In this document: one piece after another, positions 48,746-57,401 of the stretch
Numbering within the stretch: position 1 is the first letter of the stretch
Layout: each line of letters starts with the position of its first letter
Source of the DNA: Streptomyces sp. NBC_01296
GTDB lineage: Bacteria > Actinomycetota > Actinomycetes > Streptomycetales > Streptomycetaceae
NCBI RefSeq assembly: GCF_035984415.1
Contig: NZ_CP130720.1
Location: 2,170,001-2,234,000, forward strand
DNA: 64,000 nt
Direction of reading: 5' to 3'
The notes under the pieces: model-generated
What the model was told of the DNA's origin: nothing
The model's database searches: none
The model's input: only the letters and a program-made list of their open reading frames with translations
Position numbers and translations under genes: made by a program

Positions 48746-50860
48746 ATGCAGGTCTGGCCGGGACAGGCGTATCCGCTCGGCGCCACCTACGACGGCGCCG
48801 GCACCAATTTCGCGGTCTACTCCGAGGCCGCCCGACGCATCGAACTGTGTCTGCTCCACGAGGACGGCTCGGAGACCGCCGTCGAACTGCGCGAGACCGA
48901 TGCCTTCGTACGCCACGCCTACCTGCCCGGGGTGATGCCGGGGCAGCGCTACGGCTTCCGGGTGCACGGCCCGTACGAGCCCGAGCGCGGGCAGCGCTGC
49001 AACGCGGCCAAGCTGCTGCTGGACCCGTACGCGCGGGCCGTCGCGGGCAGCGTCGACTGGGGCGAGGAGGTGTACGGCTACCACTTCGGCCGGCCGGATT
49101 CGCGCAACGACCTCGACTCGGCTCCGCACACGATGAGTTCGGTCGTGGTCAATCCGTACTTCGACTGGGCGAACGACCGCCCGCCGCGCCACGAGTACCA
49201 CCACACCGTGCTGTACGAGGCGCACGTCAAGGGACTGACCATGCGTCACCCCGATCTGCCCGAGGAGCTGCGCGGTACCTACGGGGCCCTCGCGCACCCG
49301 GCGGTCATCGGGCACCTCACCAAGCTCGGGGTGACGGCGCTGGAGCTGATGCCGGTGCACCAGTACGTGAACGACCACCGGCTCGTCGACGACGGGCTGA
49401 GCAACTACTGGGGCTACAACACGATCGGCTTCTTCGCCCCGCACAACGGCTACGCCTCCGGTGACCGGGGCCAGCAGGTGTTGGAGTTCAAGTCGGCGGT
49501 GCGGGCCCTGCACGAGGCCGGGATCGAGGTGATCCTCGATGTGGTCTACAACCACACCGCCGAGGGCAACCACCTGGGCCCGACGCTGTCCTTCCGGGGG
49601 CTCGACAACGCCTCGTACTACCGGCTCGCGGACGATCCCCGGCACTACATGGACACGACCGGGACCGGGAACTCGCTGCTCATGCGCTCCCCGCACGTGC
49701 TCCAGCTGATCATGGACTCGCTGCGGTACTGGGTCACCGAGATGCATGTGGACGGGTTCCGCTTCGACCTCGCGGCCACGCTCGCCCGGCAGTTCCACGA
49801 GGTGGACCGGCTGTCCTCCTTCTTCGACCTGGTGCAGCAGGATCCGGTGGTCAGCCAGGTGAAGCTGATCGCGGAGCCCTGGGACCTGGGCGAGGGCGGC
49901 TACCAGGTGGGGAACTTCCCGCCGCTGTGGACCGAGTGGAACGGCAAGTACCGGGACACCGTACGGGACCTGTGGCGCGGGCAGCCGCGGACGCTGGCGG
50001 AGTTCGCGGGGCGGCTGACCGGCTCCTCGGACCTCTACCAGGACGACGGGCGCCGCCCGCTCGCCTCGATCAACTTCACCACCTGCCACGACGGTTTCAC
50101 CCTGAACGACCTCGTCTCGTACGACGAGAAGCACAACGAGGCGAACCGTGAGGGCAATCGGGACGGGGAGACCCACAACCGGTCCTGGAACTGCGGGGTC
50201 GAGGGGCCGACGGAGGACCCGGAGGTCCAGGAGCTGCGCGAGCGACAGATGCGCAACTTCACGGCCACCCTGATGCTCTCGCAGGGCGTGCCGATGCTCA
50301 GCCACGGCGACGAGTTCGCCCGCTCGCAGGGCGGCAACAACAACGCGTACTGCCAGGACAACCCGCTGTCGTGGGTCAACTGGCCCGAGCCGGGCAAACC
50401 GGCGCCCTCCCTGCTGGAGTTCACCCGGCGGATGGTGTGGCTGCGGCGCGACCACCCGGTGTTCCGGCGGCGCCGGTTCTTCCACGGGCGGCCGGTGGAG
50501 GGGACCGACGACGAGCTGTCCGACATCGCCTGGTTCACCCCGCACGGGGAGCCGATGCGGGCCCGCGACTGGCAGGCGCAGCACGCGCGCTCGCTGACGG
50601 TGTTCCTCAACGGGGAGGCGATCTCCGAGCCGGGCTCGCGCGGGGAGCGGATCACGGACGACTCGTTCCTGCTGATGTTCAACGCGGGCGCCGATCCCCA
50701 GGAGTTCACCGTCCCGGCCGGGCACGGGGCGCAGTGGCGGCTGGTCGTGGACACGGCGCGGCCGGACGTACTGCCACCCGGCACCGGACCGCAGTATGCG
50801 GCCGGGGACCGGGTGGCGCTGACAGGGCGGTGTCTGGTGGTGCTTCAGCGCCCGGCGTAG
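48746..50860 (+). CDS. glgX: glycogen debranching enzyme GlgX/TreX
   Basis: 704-aa GH13 alpha-1,6-glucosidase that trims branches from glycogen or maltodextrin. N-terminal CBM48-like domain (WPGQAYPLGATYDGAGTNFAVYSE) precedes the catalytic barrel: YEAHVKGLTMRHPDL, VILDVVYNHTAEG, GFRFDLAATLARQF (nucleophile Asp near residue 336), KLIAEPWDLGEGGYQVGNFP (acid/base Glu) and TCHDGFTLNDLVSYDEKHNEAN. As TreX it feeds linear maltodextrin to TreY and TreZ, both encoded in this window. ATG 48746 with GAGGGGAAG upstream. Its 3' end overlaps the convergent MFS gene by 16 bp. Confidence 0.95.
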   Translation: MQVWPGQAYPLGATYDGAGTNFAVYSEAARRIELCLLHEDGSETAVELRETDAFVRHAYLPGVMPGQRYGFRVHGPYEPERGQRCNAAKLLLDPYARAVAGSVDWGEEVYGYHFGRPDSRNDLDSAPHTMSSVVVNPYFDWANDRPPRHEYHHTVLYEAHVKGLTMRHPDLPEELRGTYGALAHPAVIGHLTKLGVTALELMPVHQYVNDHRLVDDGLSNYWGYNTIGFFAPHNGYASGDRGQQVLEFKSAVRALHEAGIEVILDVVYNHTAEGNHLGPTLSFRGLDNASYYRLADDPRHYMDTTGTGNSLLMRSPHVLQLIMDSLRYWVTEMHVDGFRFDLAATLARQFHEVDRLSSFFDLVQQDPVVSQVKLIAEPWDLGEGGYQVGNFPPLWTEWNGKYRDTVRDLWRGQPRTLAEFAGRLTGSSDLYQDDGRRPLASINFTTCHDGFTLNDLVSYDEKHNEANREGNRDGETHNRSWNCGVEGPTEDPEVQELRERQMRNFTATLMLSQGVPMLSHGDEFARSQGGNNNAYCQDNPLSWVNWPEPGKPAPSLLEFTRRMVWLRRDHPVFRRRRFFHGRPVEGTDDELSDIAWFTPHGEPMRARDWQAQHARSLTVFLNGEAISEPGSRGERITDDSFLLMFNAGADPQEFTVPAGHGAQWRLVVDTARPDVLPPGTGPQYAAGDRVALTGRCLVVLQRPA

Positions 50861-52203
50861 GAGGAGCCCGGCGGGCCCGACGGGCTCCCGGTCACGTGCG
50901 GGGAGGCCGTCTGCTGCGCCGGGATGAAGACCTTCGGCGCGGCGGGGTGCGTCCGGGCGGTCGGCACCCGGGTGACCAGGGCGAGGATCAGGGACAGTGC
51001 GGCGGCCCCGACCGCCACGGCGAAGGCCCCGGCGGGCCCGTACGACTCGGCGAGCCGTCCGGAGGCGGCGAGCGCGGCGGCCTGCCCGGCGACGAGTGAG
51101 CTGGCGGCGAAGGCCGTGGCCTCGGCGAGCCGGGCGGGCTCCACGACCCGCTCGGTCAGCGCGAACGCGGTGATCAGGTGGGGGGCGTAGGCGGCCCCGA
51201 GCACCGTGACGGCCGCGTACAGCGGCCACAGGGTGTCGGTGAAGAGCAGCGGTACGGAGAGCACCAGCGCGGCGGCGGTCGCCGCCCGCCAGCGCAGCCG
51301 CAGCCCGATCCGGGCGGGCAGCGCCCCGAGGGCGAGGCCCACGGCGGCGCTGACGACGCCCATGGCGGCGTAGACGATGCCGGCCTGGCCGGGGACGCCC
51401 AAACGAGCGGTGAGGGCGGCGATTCCGGCCTGGCAGGCGCCGAACATGGCCCCCTGGAGCAGCAGGGAGCCCCGTACGGCGTACACGACGCGCGGCTGCG
51501 GGCTGCGGCGCTCGACGTCGGCGCGGGCGTCGCCGGCGTCCGCACCGGTGCGCACGCCCCGCCGCCGGCTGCGCTCCTTCGCTCCTGCCCCGGCCGTGAC
51601 GGCGGCGGTCGGGTGCAGGGCGAAGGCCGTGCCGAAGACGGCGACGAGGGCGGCGGCCCCGCCGAGGGCGATCGCGGGGTGCAGGGCGAGCGCGGCGAGT
51701 CCGACGAGGGCCGGCCCGAAGACGAAGGACACCTCGTCGAGGGTGCCTTCGAGCGAGTGGACGGCGCCCACCACGCCCTCGTCGGCCTCGGCCCGGTGGG
51801 CGAGGGCCACGGAACGGGTTCGGGCGAGTGGTCCGATCAGCGGTACGGAGGCGCCGGTGACGGCGCCGATCGCGGCGAGCGGGACGGTGGCGAGGCCCCC
51901 GAGGGCCCCGGCGACCAGGGCGCCGGTGGCGACCGCGTTGACCGCGGCGGCGGTCAGGACCACGGGCCGCTGCCCGTACCGGTCGGCGAGCCGGCCCAGG
52001 ACGGGCCCGAAGACCACCTGTCCGGCGGAGAGGATGCCGCCGACGATGCCGGCGGTGGCGAGGGAGCCGCTGGTCTCGGCGACCAGCAGCACGCTCCCGA
52101 ACTGGGACATCGCAACGGGGAGTCGCGCGAGGAAGGAGAGGAGCGGGAGTAGGGGCCCGGTCAGGGCGATGACTCTTCGATAGGTGTTGACGGTTCCGGC
52201 CAC
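50845..52203 (-). CDS. MFS transporter
   Basis: 452-aa major facilitator protein starting at GTG 52203. About 12 hydrophobic segments are visible; the first half has FLARLPVAMSQFGSVLLV, and the loop 2-3 signature reads GRLADRYGQRPVV (about residues 70-82). A long cytoplasmic loop with basic KERSRRRGVRTG separates the halves. Drug or metabolite efflux is plausible; the substrate is unknown. It sits between the GlgX and TreY genes but on the opposite strand, so a role in sugar transport would be guesswork. Confidence 0.9.
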   Translation of the reverse strand: MAGTVNTYRRVIALTGPLLPLLSFLARLPVAMSQFGSVLLVAETSGSLATAGIVGGILSAGQVVFGPVLGRLADRYGQRPVVLTAAAVNAVATGALVAGALGGLATVPLAAIGAVTGASVPLIGPLARTRSVALAHRAEADEGVVGAVHSLEGTLDEVSFVFGPALVGLAALALHPAIALGGAAALVAVFGTAFALHPTAAVTAGAGAKERSRRRGVRTGADAGDARADVERRSPQPRVVYAVRGSLLLQGAMFGACQAGIAALTARLGVPGQAGIVYAAMGVVSAAVGLALGALPARIGLRLRWRAATAAALVLSVPLLFTDTLWPLYAAVTVLGAAYAPHLITAFALTERVVEPARLAEATAFAASSLVAGQAAALAASGRLAESYGPAGAFAVAVGAAALSLILALVTRVPTARTHPAAPKVFIPAQQTASPHVTGSPSGPPGSSYAGR

Positions 52204-52285
52204 TTGATCGACCCTAACGCGGTGCAGTCACCCGGATGCATTGGGTCATGGCACGGAATCCCGGAAGGTGGGTACGTACGTTCTC

Positions 52286-54610
52286 ATGAGCCAGCCGTAT
52301 CCGCACAGCCAAACGGAATCTGATGTTCTGGCAGCTGTCACCCCAGCTCCACCTGCGGCCCCGTCAGCTGCGGTCCCGTCGTCGACGTACCGCCTCCAAC
52401 TGCGACCGGAGTTCCCCTTCGCGGCGGCCGAGGCGGCCGTACCGTACCTCGCCTCGCTCGGCGTGTCGCACCTGCACCTCTCGCCGGTGCTGGAGGCGGT
52501 CCCGGGCTCGGCGCACGGGTACGACGTCACCGACCACTCCGCGGTGCGGGCCGAGCTCGGCGGCGAGCCGGGGCTGCGGGCGCTGGCCGCGGCCGCCCGG
52601 GGGCACGGGCTCGGCCTGGTGCTGGACATCGTGCCGAACCACATGGCGGTGCCGTCCCCGCTGCGGCTGAACCGGCCCCTGTGGGAGGTGCTGCGGGAGG
52701 GTCCGCGGTCGCCGTACGCCCGCTGGTTCGACATCGACTGGGAGGCGGGCGGCGGCCAAATGCTGCTGCCGGTGCTCCCGGGGCCGCCCGAGCCCGGCGC
52801 GTTCACGGTCGACCGGGACGGCGGGGTGCTGCGCCACGGGGAGCTGGAGTTCCCGCTGCGGGAGGGCACGGCGGGGCTGGCCGCGCCGGAGCTGCTGGCC
52901 GCGCAGTGGTACCGGCCGGCCTGGTGGCGGGAGGCCCGGACGGGCCTCAACTACCGGCGGTTCTTCACGATCTCGGAGCTGATCGGGGTCCGGGTGGAGG
53001 ACCCCGACGTGTTCGCGGCGACGCACGCGAAGGTGCTGGAGCTGGTCCGGGACGGGGTGGCCGGGGGGCTGCGGATCGACCACGTGGACGGGCTGGCGGA
53101 CCCGGAGGGGTACCTGCGGCGGCTGCGGGCGGCGGTGGGCGGGGGCTGCTGGGTGGTGGTGGAGAAGATCCTGGCCCGGCAGGAGCGGCTGCCGCCCGGC
53201 TGGCCGGTGGCCGGGACCACCGGGTACGACGCACTGCGCCGGGTGGACGGGGTGTTCACCGACCCGGCGGGCGCCCCCGAACTGACCCGCCGGTACCTGG
53301 AGTTCACCGGGACGCCGGACTGGGAACGGACGGCCCGGGCGTGTGCGCGGGAGGTACTGACCGGCGATCTGGCCGCCGAGCTGGCAGCCCTGGAGCGGGC
53401 CGCCGGTCCGGAACTCGCGGCCGGAGTACGGGAGGTGCTGATCGCCTATCCGGTCTACCGGCCGTACCCCGGCGAGCCGGAGCTCGACCCGCAGGCCCTG
53501 GCGGAGGCCGCCGCGCCGGCCGGCCCGGGCGCGGTGGCCGGCGTACGGGACCTCGTGCTGCGCGATCCCGCCTTCTCGGCGCGCTTCGCCCAGACCTCGG
53601 CCGCCCTGCGGGCCAAGTCGCTGGAGGACCGGGCCTTCTACCGGCACGCCCCGCTGCTGTCGGCCACCGAGGTCGGGGGTGACCCCGGGCAACCGGCCCT
53701 CCCGCCTGCGGAGTTCCACGCGTACTGCGCCGCGCTCGACCGGGACTGGCCGGGCTCCGGGACGGTGCTGTCCACCCACGACACCAAGCGCAGCGCGGAC
53801 GTCCGGGCCCGCATCTCCGCGCTCTCCCAGGCACCCGAGCTGATGGGCCGGCCCGCCGGTCCCGATCCCCAACTCGCCTGGGTGGCCCGGCAGACGGCGC
53901 TGGGCCTCGGGGAAGTCCCCGAGCGCACCGAGCGCCTCGTACAGGCGCTCCTCAAGGCCGTCCGCGAGGCGGCCCTGCACACGAGCTGGACCGACCAGGA
54001 CCCGGCGTACGAGGCCTCGGTCGCGGGATACGTCCCGGACCCGGAGGAGCCCGCGGATCCGGCGGAACTGGCGGAGCTGGCCGGGGCGGCCCGGGCGAAC
54101 CTGCTCGGCATGACCCTGCTGCACCTGGCGATGCCCGGGGTCCCGGAGGTCTACCAGGGCGCCGAGACGGAGTACCGGGCCCTGGTCGACCCCGACAACC
54201 GGCGCCCGGCCCGGTTCCCCCGCGAGGCCCTGGCCCGGCTCGACGCGGGGGCCGCGCCGCAGGGGCAGGCGCAGGAGAAGCTCGCGCTGACGGCCGCCCT
54301 GCTGCGGCTGCGCCGGGACCGGCCCGAGCTGTTCACCGGCTACGCCCCGCTCGCCGCCCGGGGCCCGGCGGCGGAGCACTGCCTGGCGTTCGCCCGCCCG
54401 GCCGGGCTGGTCGCGGCGGCCACCCGGCTCTCGTACCGGCTGGCCGCGGCCGGCGGCTGGCGGGACACCGCCCTGGCCCTCCCGCCGGGGCGGTGGACGG
54501 CGCTCCTGGACCGGGGGGCCTCGTACGAGGGCGAGGTCCGGCTGGCGGACCTGCTCTCGGCCCGCCCGGTCGCCGTCCTCCTGCGCGACGGCGGGCCGGG
54601 AGACGAGTAG
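52286..54610 (+). CDS. treY: maltooligosyl trehalose synthase
   Basis: 774-aa GH13 enzyme that turns the reducing-end glucose of a maltodextrin into a trehalose unit. Starts at ATG 52286 (a longer frame from 52241 is unlikely). Landmarks: STYRLQLRPEFPFAAAEAAVPYLASLGVSHLHLSPVLEA (N-terminal barrel start), LVLDIVPNHMA, RRFFTISELIGVRVEDPDVF, GGLRIDHVDGLADPEGYL (catalytic Asp), ILARQERLP and TTGYDA, all typical of TreY. Product passes to TreZ. GlgX/TreX and TreZ are within 6 kb, making the full route available locally. Confidence 0.95.
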   Translation: MSQPYPHSQTESDVLAAVTPAPPAAPSAAVPSSTYRLQLRPEFPFAAAEAAVPYLASLGVSHLHLSPVLEAVPGSAHGYDVTDHSAVRAELGGEPGLRALAAAARGHGLGLVLDIVPNHMAVPSPLRLNRPLWEVLREGPRSPYARWFDIDWEAGGGQMLLPVLPGPPEPGAFTVDRDGGVLRHGELEFPLREGTAGLAAPELLAAQWYRPAWWREARTGLNYRRFFTISELIGVRVEDPDVFAATHAKVLELVRDGVAGGLRIDHVDGLADPEGYLRRLRAAVGGGCWVVVEKILARQERLPPGWPVAGTTGYDALRRVDGVFTDPAGAPELTRRYLEFTGTPDWERTARACAREVLTGDLAAELAALERAAGPELAAGVREVLIAYPVYRPYPGEPELDPQALAEAAAPAGPGAVAGVRDLVLRDPAFSARFAQTSAALRAKSLEDRAFYRHAPLLSATEVGGDPGQPALPPAEFHAYCAALDRDWPGSGTVLSTHDTKRSADVRARISALSQAPELMGRPAGPDPQLAWVARQTALGLGEVPERTERLVQALLKAVREAALHTSWTDQDPAYEASVAGYVPDPEEPADPAELAELAGAARANLLGMTLLHLAMPGVPEVYQGAETEYRALVDPDNRRPARFPREALARLDAGAAPQGQAQEKLALTAALLRLRRDRPELFTGYAPLAARGPAAEHCLAFARPAGLVAAATRLSYRLAAAGGWRDTALALPPGRWTALLDRGASYEGEVRLADLLSARPVAVLLRDGGPGDE

Positions 54611-54616
54611 CCCGGC

Positions 54617-54670
54617 GAAGGCCTCGGCCGCGCCGGTCCGACGTTGTCGGAGGCGGTGGGCGAGGCCTTC
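54617..54670 (+). terminator. cruciform terminator after treY
   Basis: Outer 10-bp stem GAAGGCCTCG/CGAGGCCTTC (54617-54626 with 54661-54670) enclosing a smaller TCCGAC/GTCGGA hairpin, 6 nt past the treY stop. No clear U-tract. Confidence 0.7.
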
Positions 54671-54803
54671 CCGTCCCTGGCCGGCCGCGGACTCCACCAG
54701 CAGTGGCCGAGGGCCGCCCCGGCAAGGCGTTGGCCAGGGGTTTCCGGGAAGTGTGGGGCGTGCGGAGCAGTAGGGGGCGTGCGCGGCGGGCATTGCATCA
54801 GAC

Positions 54804-56114
54804 GTGACCCTCCTCCGAGACATGTGTTACCCCACACCGTCCGAGCTCGCGCTGGCCGCCCGCGCGCTGGCGGACGAGCACCCCGGCCGGGCCCGGCTCC
54901 GCCGGGCCGGCACCTCCCGGGGCGGCCGGCCCCTGTGGCTGCTCTCCGCCCTGCCGAGCGGCCGCCCGCAGGGCGCGGGCGTGCTCGTCGTCGCCGGGGC
55001 CCACGCCAACGAGCCCGTCGGCGGTGCCACCGCGCTGGCGCTGGCCCGGCGCGTCCTCCACGAGCCGGCGATCCGCGCCGGGCGGGGCTGGCACTTCCTG
55101 CTGTGCGCCGATCCCGACGGGGCGGCCCTGCACCGCACACCCCGCCCGTACTCCCTGCTCGACTACCACCGGAACTTCTTCCGGCCGCCCGGTCCGGAAC
55201 AGCCCGAGTGGGCGCCGTCTTTACTGCCTCCGGACCGGCTCCCGCCCGAGACCCTGGCCCTGACGGCCCTCATCGACGAGCTGCGGCCCGTCCTCCAGGT
55301 CTCGCTCCACGGCACGGACCTCGGCGGGTCCTGGGTGCAGCTCACCCGGGACATACCGGGCCTCGCGGAGCCGTTCGCCAAATCGGCCGCCGAGCTGCGG
55401 ATCCCGGTGGAGACCGGGGCCTCGGACGCGGCCGGCTGGCCCTCCCCCGGGCCCGGGATCTTCGTGATGCCGCAGCCCGGGGCGGACGCCGCCGGGGCGT
55501 TCCACCCGGAGGACACCCGGCTCAGCACCTGGTACCACGCCCACCGGTACGCCGGCACCACCGCCATCGTCGAAGTCCCGATGTGGGCCTCGGACCTGGT
55601 CGACGACCCCGCCCCGCATCCGGACCCGCGCGGCGCCCTGCGGCTCCTGGCGGGGCGGCTCACCGCGGACGCCGCGCTCGTGGCCCGCGTACGGGACCGG
55701 GTGCCCGGTGCCCCGGAGCCCGGCGGGGGCCACGGCGCGGGCATCGGCGCGGACCCCGGTGCGGCCGCGCTGCTGCGCGCCGTCGACTGGACGCTCGCCC
55801 TGATCCCCCGGATCACCGTGGAGTGGACCGGCCCCGGGGCGCCCGCCGAGGCCACGGCGGCCTCCATCGGCAGCATCGACGCCTTCGGGCGCCGCCTGTC
55901 GCTGCGCGCCGCCGCGATGCTGCTGCGGGTGCTGCGGGCTCAGGGCCACCCGGCGGCGCCCGGGCTGGACCGGCTCGTCACCGGCTGGTGCGAGGAGTTC
56001 GCCGCCCGGTTCCAGGCACGCCGGGTCCCGGTGGCCCACCAGGTCGAGCACCAGACCCGTACCGTCCTGGCGACCTACGAACGGCTCGTGGCGGCCGGGA
56101 CGGTCAATGCGTAG
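54804..56114 (+). CDS. M14-family zinc carboxypeptidase
   Basis: 436-aa metallopeptidase-like protein without a signal peptide. The zinc site of M14 enzymes is present as GAHANEPVGG (His-x2-Glu, about residues 66-75) and, later, SLHGTDLGG (third ligand His, about 165). The catalytic Glu is likely in TTAIVEVPMW (about 254). The family cleaves C-terminal residues or, as deacylases and muropeptide hydrolases, removes other groups. GTG 54804 is used; ATG 54822 is a close alternative. It ends 11 bp inside the convergent GNAT gene. Confidence 0.88.
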   Translation: MTLLRDMCYPTPSELALAARALADEHPGRARLRRAGTSRGGRPLWLLSALPSGRPQGAGVLVVAGAHANEPVGGATALALARRVLHEPAIRAGRGWHFLLCADPDGAALHRTPRPYSLLDYHRNFFRPPGPEQPEWAPSLLPPDRLPPETLALTALIDELRPVLQVSLHGTDLGGSWVQLTRDIPGLAEPFAKSAAELRIPVETGASDAAGWPSPGPGIFVMPQPGADAAGAFHPEDTRLSTWYHAHRYAGTTAIVEVPMWASDLVDDPAPHPDPRGALRLLAGRLTADAALVARVRDRVPGAPEPGGGHGAGIGADPGAAALLRAVDWTLALIPRITVEWTGPGAPAEATAASIGSIDAFGRRLSLRAAAMLLRVLRAQGHPAAPGLDRLVTGWCEEFAARFQARRVPVAHQVEHQTRTVLATYERLVAAGTVNA

Positions 56115-56649
56115 CGGCTGCGGGCGCTCCGGCGGGAACGGCAGGTACGGCAGGTACGGGCAGCGTGTACCGGCGCTTGGGCGCGCCCGTGGCGCCGAGC
56201 CGGTCGTAGAAGCGGATCGCGCCCTCGTTCCAGTCCGGGGTCTGCCACTGGACCTGGTCGAGGCCGAGCTCGCGGGCGAGGCCTGCCACGCCGTCCATCA
56301 GGGCGGCGCCGAGGCCGTGCCCGCGGGCCTCCTCGGCGAGGTAGAGGCAGTCCATGTGGAGGTAGTGCCGGGCGTCCCAGAACGCGAACTCGGCCGAGCA
56401 GGCGGCATATCCGGCGACCGAGCCGTCCGGCGCCTCGGCCAGCAGCACCCACAGGCGGGCGCCCTCGGCGAACAGTTGCGGCCCGAGCCGGTCGGCCAGG
56501 TCCGCGGGCCGGGGCGCGGACTTCTCGTACGCGACGTGCTCGTGGACGAGTTCGACGAGGCGGGGCAGGTCCTCGGGGCGCGCGGGGCGCACGGCGGGCC
56601 GGTGTTCCTGCGAGTCCTTCGGGTCTCCGTGTTCCATGGACCCCATCAT
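56104..56649 (-). CDS. GNAT-family N-acetyltransferase
   Basis: About 181 aa. The GNAT fold starts with AVRPARPEDLPRLVELVHEHVAYE; motif A is DCLYLAEEARGHGLGAALMDGVAGLARELG (acetyl-CoA pyrophosphate loop RGHGLG), and WQTPDWNEGAIRFYDRLGATG gives the C-terminal strand with the conserved Asn and Tyr. This resembles the diamine/amino-acid acetyltransferase subgroup, but the substrate is not defined. The start could be ATG 56649, 56646 or 56637; none has a strong ribosome-binding site. The C-terminal PAVPAVPAG tail is short low complexity. Confidence 0.85.
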   Translation of the reverse strand: MMGSMEHGDPKDSQEHRPAVRPARPEDLPRLVELVHEHVAYEKSAPRPADLADRLGPQLFAEGARLWVLLAEAPDGSVAGYAACSAEFAFWDARHYLHMDCLYLAEEARGHGLGAALMDGVAGLARELGLDQVQWQTPDWNEGAIRFYDRLGATGAPKRRYTLPVPAVPAVPAGAPAAATH

Positions 56650-56726
56650 CGGCCCCGGCAGGATCCGGGAGCCGGTGCCCCCCTGGGAAGCGTCCTGCCG
56701 AGCGGGCCGGACGCCCCGGACAGGCC

Positions 56727-57290
56727 CTAGCTCGAGGACAGCCGGAAGTTCATCCGGCCGAAGCCGATCTGGTCCCCGGCTCGGACCGCCACCGAGCCGG
56801 TCACCCGGCGTCCGTTGACCGTGGTGCCGTTGGAGGAGCCGAGGTCGGTGAGCACCCACACCCCGTCGCGCAGTCCGAGCTCGGCGTGCACCCGGGACAC
56901 GGTCTCGTCGGTGAGCCGCAGCCCGTTGCCGGGGTCGCGGCCGATCCGCAGGGCCCGCGCGCTCGGGTGCGGCAGCAGCAGTTTGGGCAGCCGCTCGGCG
57001 GTCCACGCCCGCCGGACGCCGGCGGACACGGCCGAGGCGCGGCCCACCCAGGAGAAGACGCGACGCGTCCAGGGGCCTTCGCCGCTCCCGCGGTTCTCGA
57101 GGTCGGCGGTGAGGACCACGAGGTCCTCGGAGCGGCGGGCGACCAGGGCGAGTTCCATACGGCGCAGGAACGTGTCGTGGGACAGCTTCCCGAGGGCCGC
57201 ACCCTCGCGGAGCTGCTCCAGCGCCCGGTCGCGCTCCGCGTCGGACAGGCGCGGTACCGGGAAGGCGGGGAACTCGAAACTGGACGTCAC
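56727..57290 (-). CDS. DUF1707 and FHA domain protein
   Basis: 187-aa protein. N-terminal DUF1707 (SHOCT-like; PRLSDAERDRALEQLREGAALGKLSHDTFLRRMELALVARR in essence, about residues 13-50) is followed by a basic linker and an FHA domain (about 100-185). FHA key residues: RIGRDPGNGLRL, VSRVHAEL and DLGSSNGTTVNGRRV, the phosphothreonine-binding loops with conserved Arg, Ser, His and Asn. It should read Thr phosphorylation by a Hanks-type kinase. Partner unknown; no kinase gene is within the window. Confidence 0.93.
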   Translation of the reverse strand: MTSSFEFPAFPVPRLSDAERDRALEQLREGAALGKLSHDTFLRRMELALVARRSEDLVVLTADLENRGSGEGPWTRRVFSWVGRASAVSAGVRRAWTAERLPKLLLPHPSARALRIGRDPGNGLRLTDETVSRVHAELGLRDGVWVLTDLGSSNGTTVNGRRVTGSVAVRAGDQIGFGRMNFRLSSS

Positions 57291-57401
57291 AGGGTGATTG
57301 TCGGCCCGTCAGGGCCGGAGTGTCCAGAACTCCTGCGGCCGTCCCGCGATGATGGGGCAGGCACACGTTCCGGGTACCGCCGCAGACGAGGGGAACCGTC
57401 C